Shown here piece by piece: positions 44,101 through 53,400 of a stretch of 64,000 bases of DNA; the first letter of the stretch is position 1, and each line of letters opens with the position of its first letter. Origin of the DNA: Pseudomonadota bacterium (GTDB lineage: Bacteria; Myxococcota_A; Polyangia; GCA-2747355); assembly GCA_016711215.1 (NCBI GenBank), contig JADJTL010000002.1:868001-932000 (forward strand). Direction: 5' to 3'. Made by a program: the position numbers and the translations under genes. The notes under the pieces were generated by a model that did not search any database, had not been told where the DNA came from, and worked only from the letters and a program-made list of their open reading frames with translations.

Positions 44101-47100
44101 CTCTGCGAAGCTCAGCACGCGGCGGCCAACGACGGACCGCGCGAGCGCCGCGACGCACCCGCCATGCGGCGCACGGGGGCGTGGCAGGCGGCGAGCCAGC
44201 TCTGGCTGCGACTCGATGCCGTGCTGGTGGAGCTCAGCGACCGTAGTGAGAGCGTCGGGGAGCGCTGCGCGCTGCTGCGCCGACGCGAGGAGATCGCGCG
44301 TCGCTACCGCGGCGACCTCGGCGCGGCCTTCGAGCTGATGCTGGCGCGCTTTCGCCTCTCACCGGACGATCCGGGACTGCGGCAGGAGGTGCTCGACGCG
44401 GCGGCGACGCAGGGGGGCTGGGCCGCGGCGCTCCCCTTGCTCGAGGCCGTGCAGCGCAGCGCCGCCGCAGGCACGCCGCAAACGACGCCCTACGCGTTGG
44501 TCCAAACCGCCTCGCTCTATGAGACCAAGCTCGGCGACGAGGCGCACGCGCTGACGCTCTACGGGGTCGCGTTCATCGCCGAGCCTGGCGCGCCGGCGCT
44601 GCTGGAAAAGCTCGGTGAGCTGGCCGGGCGGACGGGGGCCGCGGAGGCGCTGGTCGATGTGCTGCGCACGGCGGCCGCCAAATGCGGCGACGAGCCGCTG
44701 CGCGTCACGCTGCTGCGCAAGATCGCCCGCAGCTATGAGACCAGCCTCGGCGCGCCCGAGCGCGCGATCGACATTCATCGCCGTTTGCTCGAACTGAAGG
44801 CCGACGAGCTGGCCTCGCTCGAGGTGCTGCTGGCCTGGCACCGCGAACGCGGTGAATGGCGCGACCTCCGGGATCGTCTGCAGCAATGGGTTGGACTGCA
44901 GGGCGAGGACGACGAGCGGTGGCGCGGTTGGCTGGAGATCGCCGAGATCTCCCAGCGCCTGGGTGAGCCGGAGGCCGCGCTCGAAGCCTATGATCAGGTG
45001 GTGGGCGAGCAGCCCGACCAGCGCCAGGCCTTGGAGGGGCTGCAGGCCCTCCAAGGCGCGATCCAAGACAAAGCCCTGCGCCGGCGGCTGCTGCGGATGG
45101 AGATCGTGCACGCGACTCCGGAGCGCGCGACCGAGCTCCACCTCGAGCTGGCGCGCCTGCAGGAGGAAGAGGATAGCGACCCAGCGACCGCGATCGCCAC
45201 CTTGCAGCCGCTCGCGGTCGCCAATGGCGGCTCGCCCCCCGTCTTCGCCGCGCTGGCGCGTCTGCTGCGCCAGGAGCAGCGCTGGGCGGAGCTGCTCGCG
45301 TTGTTTTTGCACCGAGCGGAGGGACTCGACGCCGCCGACGCGCGCGCCGAGCTGCTCGACCAGGCGCTGCTGCTCGCCGACGAGCAGCTCGGATCGGGCG
45401 AGGTGGTGCTCCGCGAGCGGCTCTATCGTCTGCTCTTGGCGCTGCGGCCGAGCGACGCGGCGCTGCGCTCTCGGCTGCTCGTCCTGCTGCGGACGATGGA
45501 GCGGGGCCGCGATCTGGCGCAGGCGCTCGAGCAAGAGCTCGAGCGGGTCGATCAGCCGAGTGAGCGCGTCGCGCTGATGTACGAGCTGGCGCGGCTCGAG
45601 GCGCACACCCTGGCGCAGCCCACAGCGGCGCGCGGCTGGTATGAGAGCATCGTCGCGCTCGCGCCGGGCGAGGAGGGCGCGATCCTCGCCCTGGCGCAGC
45701 TCGCGCTGGCCGCTGACGACGGCGCGGCCTATGCGGCGTGTCGCAGGCAGCAGGCGGAGCTGCTCGAGCCGCCTGAGGCGGCGCTCGTGCTCTGTCACCT
45801 GGCCGAGGTTGCCGATGAGCGCGGGGAGCCCCGCGAGCAGCTCGTGGCCTGTTATCGCGAGGCTCGGGCGCTCGATCCGAGCAACGTGCCGGCGATGGAG
45901 GCCCTCAAGGGCATCGGGCGCCGGCTCAAGTCGATTCGGCCCATGGCGGCGCTCCTGCCGCTGGAGGGTGAACGCGAGCTGACGCGCGCCGATCGGGCGC
46001 GGCGGCTGCGCGCGCTCGGCGACGACGCGGCGAGCAGCGATTCGCTGGCCGCCCTCGAGTGGTACCGGCGCGCGGTCGCCGTCGACCCCGAGGACGCGGC
46101 GAGCTGGTCCGCCCTGGCGCAGGCCTACGAGGGCGCCCAGGAGCCCGTCGCGGCGCTCCGCGCCTGGCGTCAGTGGCTCTTGGCGCAACAGCGGCGCGAG
46201 CCGCTGCGCGCCGAGCGCCTGCGCTGGGAGGCGGCCTGCCTCTTCGACGTGGCGCAGGCGGCGCGCCGTGCTGGCGAGGAGGAGGAGTACCAGCGGCTGG
46301 TGCGACGGGCGCACCTCTGGTCGCCGGGCTACGTTCCAGCCGCGCTGACGGCCGCCCAGTTCGCGCTCGAGGAGGGCCGGGCCGAGCACGCACGGCGCTT
46401 GCTCGATGAGGTGCTGGCGCCCGGCAGTGAACAGCTCGAGGCGCGCGAGCGCGCCGAGGCGCTCTACCTGCGCGGCAGCGCCTGGCGCCGACTCGGTGAG
46501 CCCACGCATGCGCTCGACGACCTGCAGCAGGTGCTGCAGCGGCAGCCGCTGCATGCTGGCGCGCTCGTCGCCGCCGCCGAGCTCCTGGCGCTGGAGCAGC
46601 GTCCCTCGGCAGCGCTTGAGCATCAGATGCGCGCGCTGATGGTCGTTGACGCGCCCGAGGCGCGAGCCGGGCTCTATTACCAGGCGGCCCTCTTGCTCGA
46701 GGACGCGCTGGCGCGCCCCGAGGAGGCTGGCGCCTTCTTCGAGCTGGCGCTGGACGAGGGCCTGCAGCAACACGAGCTGCTGCTGCGGCTGATGCGCTAC
46801 TACCAGCGCAGTGGTCGCACGGCCGAGAGCTTGGCCGTGCTGGACCGCTTGATCGCCGGGGCCACGGCAGCCGACGAGCTCGCCGGGCTGTGGCTGGCGC
46901 GGGCGCAGGTGCTGGTGCAGGACGCCGAGCGTGAGCGCGAGGCGATCGAATCGTTCGACATGGCGCTGAGCTACGATCCGAGCCACGCGGAGGCGCGGGC
47001 CGGTCTGGCCGCCGCCCTCGAGCGGCGCGGGGACTGGGGCCCGCTGCTGCAGGTGCTCGAGGCGAGCTGTGACAGTGGCAGCCCGGCCGAGCAAGCGCAG

Positions 47101-48297
47101 AGCCTGCGGCGCATGGCCGAGATCTGTCGCGTGCAGCTCCATGCCCCCGAGCGCGCCGAGGGCTACCTGCGCCAGTCGGTCGCGCTGCAGTCGACCCGCG
47201 AGGCCGTCGCGCAGCTCGAGCGCCTCTACGCGGGCGATCCGGCGCGCACGAGCGATCACCGGCTGATGCTTGGTTTGCTGGTGGCGCATGGGCCGCCGTG
47301 GTTCGAGCGCGCGATGGAGCTCGGCCGCGCCTTGCTCGGGGACGAGAAGCGTTGGGCCTGGTGTCTGCTCTCGCCGCTGCTCGGGGTCAGCCAGGTCGAT
47401 CCCGAGCTGCGCGCGGTGCTGCAGGAGATGCGCAAGGACCACGAACGCCCGCCGCTCCTCGGCGTCGAGGCCGAGGGCTACTCGCTGCTGGTCCACCCGC
47501 AGGTTTCGCCGCGGCTCTCCGAGGTGCTGGCGGAGCTCAATGCCCTGCAGCCCGCCTGGCCCGAGCCCTCGACGGCGTTGGCGGACGCGCTGGCGGCGGC
47601 GTCGGTGGTCGGCCCGCAGACAGGGCTCGGCAAGAAGTTCGAGGCGGTCGCGCGGGCGCTCGGGCTCGGGAGCTGCAGCCTCTTGCGCACCCAGAATCTC
47701 CCCGAGCCGCTGATGGTGCTGCAGCCGCGTGGCGCTGGACTGCAGGTCGTCGTGCGGACGGAGCTCTTGCAGCAGCTCGTCCACGCCGAGGTCGGCTTCC
47801 TCTTCGCCCACGCGCTCGAGCTAGCGCGCCCGGGTCACCGCCTCGCCGCGGCGCTCCCGCCGACACTGCGAGGCGACCTGCTGCCCGCACTCTGGTCGGT
47901 GCTCGGTCTGGCGGCGCCTGGCGCCGCGGGCGAGGCCGAGTCGGTGCTGGCGAGCGCAATCGCGGAGGTCGTCGACGAGCGGCGCCGCCTGCGCTGGCGC
48001 CAGCGCCTCGACGCGCTCGAGGGCCAGGACCCGCGCCCGCTCGGGGAGCGGTGGTGGCAGGGCGTGACCTTCACCGCGTACCGCGCCGGGCTGGTCGCGG
48101 GCGCCGATCTGCGGCAGGCGCTGCGCGTGATCGCGCGGCTCGATGAGAGTCTCTCGCGGCCGCGGGTGGTGGCGCGGCTCGACGAGCTCGATAGCTACGC
48201 CAGCGGTTCGGCCGCGCTGCGCGACCTGGTCGCCTTCGCTGCCTCACCCGCCTTCGGTGAGCTGCTGCGCAGCGCCACCGTGCTCGAGCGCGAGTAG
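41185..48297 (+). CDS. Giant TPR-repeat protein (2,370 residues)
   Basis: Start ATG 41185 with GAGGGAC seven bases upstream; a GTG at 41146 is less likely. Residues 1-170 are Ala/Pro-rich disorder, with Ala-Pro repeats. From about 180 to the end the protein is mostly tetratricopeptide or related helical hairpins, e.g. 'ALAYLAATYEQRHEWDALYA' and 'EAYDQVVGEQPDQRQAL', many with a W/L-rich pattern. No signal peptide, transmembrane helix or catalytic motif is visible, so it is probably cytoplasmic. The C-terminal ~250 residues are different ('ALARSL..' helical with 'LGLGSC') and may be a separate domain. It directly follows a kinase gene and may be a substrate or scaffold of it (inference). Confidence 0.88.
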   Translation: MAQERGYDDPTTVRHVVPASGAGAPRPSDHDTPAQPLPPVPAGIALAAAPTAAPAAAPVDPPENAPAAAPAAVPAAAPVAPPADARAGGTAKLGVDDAWGAAEPAELTPTDWTDPGSPADDDLRLGEPLSVEASAAPLQGMATAATGASPLPPVETPPLPADLAPPATGPSWLTDVSRLQREAQRLARAGRWRDLPALYGHALRHASYASGVARRVLLLELAQLYRDRLGDPARAEQVFVALAQQNPANAEALAYLAATYEQRHEWDALYALYFAAVEATWDPHHRLEWTRQAESIATAGLGDFDLAIAAWAQLWRLGDGEPHASRALSRYYRQTARWGELAQFLEQRLGRASGPAQLVVLRELAEVVLSGLHDPEQAAAVLERILALSPADPVALLQLARLHAQVGDWATLARLIDFAQSATLSTEAALDLLRFAADALWQADRLDQAMIAVDAILQRRPLEPAQLGRKQQYLVRSGRHEELLQLLVLRAESAEPAERGLLLEQAARLAEQQLQRVAEAARLWEARLALEPRHLPAYDALARLYELLGDPVSVARVLSEQRELVRAPAERLALLRRLGEHYAARLGDDAGAERCWKEMLDLDAEDEGARDQLAALHRRRGNFEALNSALLRQIWLARDAERALALCRQAAQNIEDNVREPLRAVEAWRRVLDFAADDPSALRALAGHYATLGETRQLVAVLERQLAVASDAGQRLDLGLRCATLLQQLGLTRAAMAVYERLLRSSPDAPQVYEPLHALYLQQGWRGLAAGVLDFVAAHQEAPARAALLRASLELNAGPERAERWALLRRLLYLGEPAAPLLAELAALAEGQADLQRERAALLAERAGEQQDALARAELLRELAGMLEHELAAPERAFVVLGSALLGVPPTAEHAAELERLAQATRRWEDWLAVLDVQTQPDQPLAVRKDALARRARVCLEALGDPLRAFDEQRRRLRLDPHDASALADLAQLCEAQHAAANDGPRERRDAPAMRRTGAWQAASQLWLRLDAVLVELSDRSESVGERCALLRRREEIARRYRGDLGAAFELMLARFRLSPDDPGLRQEVLDAAATQGGWAAALPLLEAVQRSAAAGTPQTTPYALVQTASLYETKLGDEAHALTLYGVAFIAEPGAPALLEKLGELAGRTGAAEALVDVLRTAAAKCGDEPLRVTLLRKIARSYETSLGAPERAIDIHRRLLELKADELASLEVLLAWHRERGEWRDLRDRLQQWVGLQGEDDERWRGWLEIAEISQRLGEPEAALEAYDQVVGEQPDQRQALEGLQALQGAIQDKALRRRLLRMEIVHATPERATELHLELARLQEEEDSDPATAIATLQPLAVANGGSPPVFAALARLLRQEQRWAELLALFLHRAEGLDAADARAELLDQALLLADEQLGSGEVVLRERLYRLLLALRPSDAALRSRLLVLLRTMERGRDLAQALEQELERVDQPSERVALMYELARLEAHTLAQPTAARGWYESIVALAPGEEGAILALAQLALAADDGAAYAACRRQQAELLEPPEAALVLCHLAEVADERGEPREQLVACYREARALDPSNVPAMEALKGIGRRLKSIRPMAALLPLEGERELTRADRARRLRALGDDAASSDSLAALEWYRRAVAVDPEDAASWSALAQAYEGAQEPVAALRAWRQWLLAQQRREPLRAERLRWEAACLFDVAQAARRAGEEEEYQRLVRRAHLWSPGYVPAALTAAQFALEEGRAEHARRLLDEVLAPGSEQLEARERAEALYLRGSAWRRLGEPTHALDDLQQVLQRQPLHAGALVAAAELLALEQRPSAALEHQMRALMVVDAPEARAGLYYQAALLLEDALARPEEAGAFFELALDEGLQQHELLLRLMRYYQRSGRTAESLAVLDRLIAGATAADELAGLWLARAQVLVQDAEREREAIESFDMALSYDPSHAEARAGLAAALERRGDWGPLLQVLEASCDSGSPAEQAQSLRRMAEICRVQLHAPERAEGYLRQSVALQSTREAVAQLERLYAGDPARTSDHRLMLGLLVAHGPPWFERAMELGRALLGDEKRWAWCLLSPLLGVSQVDPELRAVLQEMRKDHERPPLLGVEAEGYSLLVHPQVSPRLSEVLAELNALQPAWPEPSTALADALAAASVVGPQTGLGKKFEAVARALGLGSCSLLRTQNLPEPLMVLQPRGAGLQVVVRTELLQQLVHAEVGFLFAHALELARPGHRLAAALPPTLRGDLLPALWSVLGLAAPGAAGEAESVLASAIAEVVDERRRLRWRQRLDALEGQDPRPLGERWWQGVTFTAYRAGLVAGADLRQALRVIARLDESLSRPRVVARLDELDSYASGSAALRDLVAFAASPAFGELLRSATVLERE

Positions 48298-48320
48298 CGC
48301 CCGCCCGCGCGACGGGGTGG

Positions 48321-49472
48321 CTAGCCGCCCAACCCCTCCTCTTCGGCGCGCCGGGCTGCGCGGCGGGCGCTGCCGCTGGTGAGCCAGCCCTTGCGCCAGA
48401 AGAACGTGAGCAGCGCGCCGACGGTCAGCAGCATCAGCCCGAGGGCGAAGGGGTAACCGTAGCGCCAGTGCAGCTCGGGCATATTGAAGGGTGAGCCCCC
48501 GGGGTCGAAGTTCATTCCATAGAGTCCGGTGATGAAGCTGAGCGGAATGAAGATCGTGGAGATCAGCGTCAGGACCTTCATCACGGCGTTCATCCGCTGG
48601 CTGACGTTCGAGGCGTGCAGCTCCATCAGGCTGGCCGCGAGATCGCGGCAGGCCTCGAGCAAGTCGAGCAGCTGTATCGTGTGGTCATGGCAATCGCGGA
48701 GGAAGGTCCGCGTCTCCGAGGTAATCGGCGCGCTGTCGCCCCGGGTGAGTTGGGCGATCATCTCGCGCGTCGGCCAGAGCACGCGGCGCAGCGCGTGGAG
48801 ATCATGGCGCAGCGCATGGATCTCTGCGACCCCGCGCTGGTCGACGAACTGCGGCATCTGCGTCTCGATTTGATCGAGCTGATCGCTGAAGCGCTCGAAG
48901 AGCGGGAAGTAGGCGTCGATCACGGCGTCGGTGAGGGCGTAGGCGAGGTAATCGGCGCCGGTGGTCCGCAGGCGTCCGAGCGCGTTGCGCCGCAACCGCT
49001 CGCGAATCAGCTCGAGACAGGGATTGTCCCGGTTGACGACCGTCACGACGAAGTCGCGGCCGAGAAAGATCCCGAGCTGCTCGAGCTCCAAATGCTCCCC
49101 GGCCGCGGGCATCCGCAGGGCGATGAAGAGCGTCTCGCCGTAGTCATCGACCTTCGGGCGTTGGTGCAGGTGAATCGCGTCCTCGAGGGCGAGCGCGTGC
49201 AGCCCGAAGAGCTCGCCGAGCTGGCGAAAGATCTCGGCGTCACCGGTGCCCTCGACGTCGACCCAGGTCACGGGGGCGCTGCCGCGCCGGAGCTCGCCGA
49301 CGCTGGCGACGCGACGCTCCTCGACCGTGTCCGGCCCATAGGTCATCACGCGAAGGCTCGGCGCCGTGGCGTCGGGGCGCGCTGAAAGGGTGCCCGGTGG
49401 CGTTCCCAGCGTTTCGCGGCGGGTCGACATGATCGCCGATCGCCGCCCACGGCGTCGACGTTTCTTGGCCAT
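48321..49472 (-). CDS. corA: CorA-family magnesium/cobalt transporter
   Basis: The 383-residue product from ATG 49472 is a CorA-type channel. An N-terminal Lys/Arg-rich tail (MAKKRRRRGRR) precedes the cytoplasmic alpha/beta domain ('VTWVDVEGTGDAEIFRQLGE', 'IHLHQRPKVDDYGETLF'), a long helical stalk ('IHALRHDLHALRRVLWPTRE'), and two C-terminal membrane helices. The signature 'LYGMNF' (GMN motif) sits in the loop between them. The basic N-terminus is longer than usual. It diverges from pcnB. Substrate preference among Mg, Co and Ni is not decidable. Confidence 0.95.
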   Translation of the reverse strand: MAKKRRRRGRRSAIMSTRRETLGTPPGTLSARPDATAPSLRVMTYGPDTVEERRVASVGELRRGSAPVTWVDVEGTGDAEIFRQLGELFGLHALALEDAIHLHQRPKVDDYGETLFIALRMPAAGEHLELEQLGIFLGRDFVVTVVNRDNPCLELIRERLRRNALGRLRTTGADYLAYALTDAVIDAYFPLFERFSDQLDQIETQMPQFVDQRGVAEIHALRHDLHALRRVLWPTREMIAQLTRGDSAPITSETRTFLRDCHDHTIQLLDLLEACRDLAASLMELHASNVSQRMNAVMKVLTLISTIFIPLSFITGLYGMNFDPGGSPFNMPELHWRYGYPFALGLMLLTVGALLTFFWRKGWLTSGSARRAARRAEEEGLGG

Positions 49473-49744
49473 GGCCTCTACGCTCCTATCGGGCTGCGGC
49501 GGCCGGCTCGCGGCAGGCGCTCCGGCGCGTGGCGCCGATGATAGGCAGGCCCGCAGCCCGGCGCTACCCCTGATCCTTCGTCGCCCACAGCGGGGCCGCG
49601 CCGACCCGCGATCGCCGCTTGGATGCGGCGCTCGTGCGGTCGCCCGTGCACCGACGCTGCCTTCAACGCTACCCACCGCCCAGCGGCGTGCTTGGCAGCC
49701 GCAAGCGAGTGTGTTACCCGAGGTACCGGATTTCCGAGCGCCCA

Positions 49745-51358
49745 GTGGCGGTAGGGTTCGTGACGCAGCGTTTGCACCCGATTACGGTCGATCGCATTGA
49801 CGGGGACGCGGCCAAGGTCGTGCGGCGCCTGAGCCAGCACGGCCACCAGGCCTTCCTCGTCGGTGGCTGCGTGCGCGACCTCCTGCTCGGGCACGCGCCC
49901 AAGGACTTCGACGTCGCCACCAGCGCTACGCCGGAGCAGATCCGCCGCGTGTTTCGTAACAGCCGGATCATTGGGCGGCGCTTCCGCCTCGCGCACGTCT
50001 TTTTCGGCAGCAAGGTGATCGAGACTGCGACCTTTCGCAGCACCCCCGAGCAGCCCAACGAGGGCGTGCCCCTGATCTGGCAGGACAACCAGTTCGGCAC
50101 GGCCGAGGAAGACGCGCTGCGCCGCGACTTCACGATCAATGGCCTCTTCTACGACCTCGCGTCGGGCAAGATCATCGACGTCGTCGATGGGCTGAGCGAC
50201 CTCCGGGCGCGCTTGGTGCGCACGATCGGCGATCCCGACGTGCGCCTTCCCGAAGACCCGGTGCGGATCATTCGAGCGATCAAGTTCGCGGCGCGCCTGG
50301 GCCTGGAGATCGAGCCGCAGACCCGCGCCGCCGCGGTGCGCCATCGGGGGTTGCTCGCGGCCTGTTCGGTCGCGCGGGTGCTCGAAGAACTCTACCGCCT
50401 GCTGCGCAGCGGCACGGCGACGAAGACCTTTCAGCTGATGCATGAGCTCGGCGCGCTGGCCGTGCTGATGCCCGAGATCGCCGCCGTCTTGCCCGCTCCG
50501 GCCTTGCCCGAGGCGGGAGTGCTGGCGCCGGTGCTGCGGGCTGGCCGGCGCCTCGGATCGGCGCCGCGCCTCGAGGCCTCGAGCGAGGGCAGCGAGGGCG
50601 ACGATCCAGCGCAGGAGGCAGAGGGTCTCTCGGCGAGCGAGGCTGCCGCGGCGCTGCGTGCCTTGGTGGCGGAGGTCGCCGAAGCCGATAGCGTGGCCGA
50701 GTCGCCGCCGGATCCGGAGGCGGAGGCGCCGCCCAGCGCAGCGCAGCAGGCGTTGGAGCGGCTGCTCAGCGCCACCGAGATCGACGAGGGCGCCTTGGTC
50801 GAGCGGCTGCTCGGCCTGCTCGAGCTCTCCGATCCGATGGAACGCCGCTCGACGGGGGCGCTCGTCTGGCAGCAGCTCGAGGTCCTCGATCAGCTCGTGC
50901 GACAGACGGCGCCGCCGCCCGCCGATCCCTTGTTGCTGGCGGCGCTGCTCAGCCCGCTGGTGCGGCGCTCGCTGCGGCGCGAGCTCAAGCTCGCCGTCAC
51001 CGTGGAGCAGGTCGACGCGCTCGTGCACGTGGTCGGGCAGCGGCTGCAGGTCGCGCGGCGGCACCGCGAGCGAATACGGTTGATCCTCGTCGCGCAGCGG
51101 CGGCTCGAGCGCGCACGCACGCGCGGTGCGGTGGCCCAGCGTGGCTACTTCGCCGAGGCGCAGCAGCTGCAGCAGCTGCGTCGCGCTGCGCTCGGGGAGG
51201 CCGCTCTCGCCGACGATGAGGGCGCGGCGGAGGCGGAGGGCGCCGCGCCGCGCAGTGGGCGGCGGCGGCGCAGGCGGCGGGGCCCGCGCCGCGACGGCGC
51301 CACAGCCGCCACCGAGGTGCCCGCCCAGGCGCTCGCCGAGGCGCCCAGCGACAACTGA
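49745..51358 (+). CDS. pcnB: Poly(A) polymerase / CCA-adding family nucleotidyltransferase
   Basis: I read 537 residues from GTG 49745; GTG 49760 or a TTG upstream at 49619 are alternatives. The head domain has 'AFLVGGCVRDLLLGHAPKDF' with the DxD metal pair, 'RRDFTINGLFYDLASGKI' and 'EDPVRIIRAIKFAARLGL', which mark the PcnB class-II nucleotidyltransferase fold. An acidic, disordered insert (about 270-340) and a very Arg-rich tail ('GRRRRRRRGPRRD') are extras; the tail may bind RNA, as in other PcnB proteins. CCA-adding activity is an alternative, but the long basic C-terminus favours poly(A) polymerase. It is 63 bases before ilvD. Confidence 0.9.
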   Translation: MAVGFVTQRLHPITVDRIDGDAAKVVRRLSQHGHQAFLVGGCVRDLLLGHAPKDFDVATSATPEQIRRVFRNSRIIGRRFRLAHVFFGSKVIETATFRSTPEQPNEGVPLIWQDNQFGTAEEDALRRDFTINGLFYDLASGKIIDVVDGLSDLRARLVRTIGDPDVRLPEDPVRIIRAIKFAARLGLEIEPQTRAAAVRHRGLLAACSVARVLEELYRLLRSGTATKTFQLMHELGALAVLMPEIAAVLPAPALPEAGVLAPVLRAGRRLGSAPRLEASSEGSEGDDPAQEAEGLSASEAAAALRALVAEVAEADSVAESPPDPEAEAPPSAAQQALERLLSATEIDEGALVERLLGLLELSDPMERRSTGALVWQQLEVLDQLVRQTAPPPADPLLLAALLSPLVRRSLRRELKLAVTVEQVDALVHVVGQRLQVARRHRERIRLILVAQRRLERARTRGAVAQRGYFAEAQQLQQLRRAALGEAALADDEGAAEAEGAAPRSGRRRRRRRGPRRDGATAATEVPAQALAEAPSDN

Positions 51359-51421
51359 AGCACGGGCCGCTACCACCCGCGAGACGACCACCCGCGGGAC
51401 GATCACCAGAGGGACGATACC

Positions 51422-53098
<1,677 letters not shown>

Positions 53099-53157
53099 GC
53101 GCAGCGAGAACGCATGCAGCAGCGAGGGGGCGGCGCTATGGCCAATCGCGAGTCGAG

Positions 53158-53230
53158 TGCCCAGGGGCGGAATCGAACCACCGACACGGGGATTTTCAGT
53201 CCCCTGCTCTACCGACTGAGCTACCTGGGC
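53158..53230 (-). tRNA. tRNA-Phe (GAA)
   Basis: The reverse complement folds as a standard cloverleaf: acceptor stem GCCCAGG/CCTGGGC, D arm GCTC-loop-GAGC, anticodon stem GGGGA/TCCCC with loop CTGAAAA (anticodon GAA), variable loop GTGTC, T arm GGTGG-TTCGATT-CCGCC and discriminator A. It has 73 bases. CCA is not encoded (ACTC follows). No other tRNA is adjacent. Confidence 0.97.
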
Positions 53231-53400
53231 GTCGGGCGGAGGCGCTCTCCGGGCTGCGCTGGCCAGGCCGGGAAAGCGCTCGAGCACGGCCAACGTGGCA
53301 AAGCGCCCGAGCGCAGGATGTCTAGCAGGTCAGTTCGAGCTGGTCAATGCGGCGCTCGCGACGGGCATCGGCTGCCGGTCGGCCGGGCCGAGGCAGGGCG

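Noticed and set aside
44359..47811. A 1,150-residue open frame antisense to the giant TPR gene
   Set aside because: A shadow: low-complexity Arg/Gln/Leu, no ribosome-binding site, no recognisable domain.
51359..51421. Imperfect direct repeats (gggacgatca-like) before ilvD as an attenuator
   Set aside because: No leader peptide with Ile/Val/Leu codons and no competing hairpins can be drawn; likely chance.
53347..53400. Upstream ATG of the first TonB receptor (53347)
   Set aside because: The signal peptide is best formed from ATG 53401, which has a better ribosome-binding site; the extra residues are Arg-rich.
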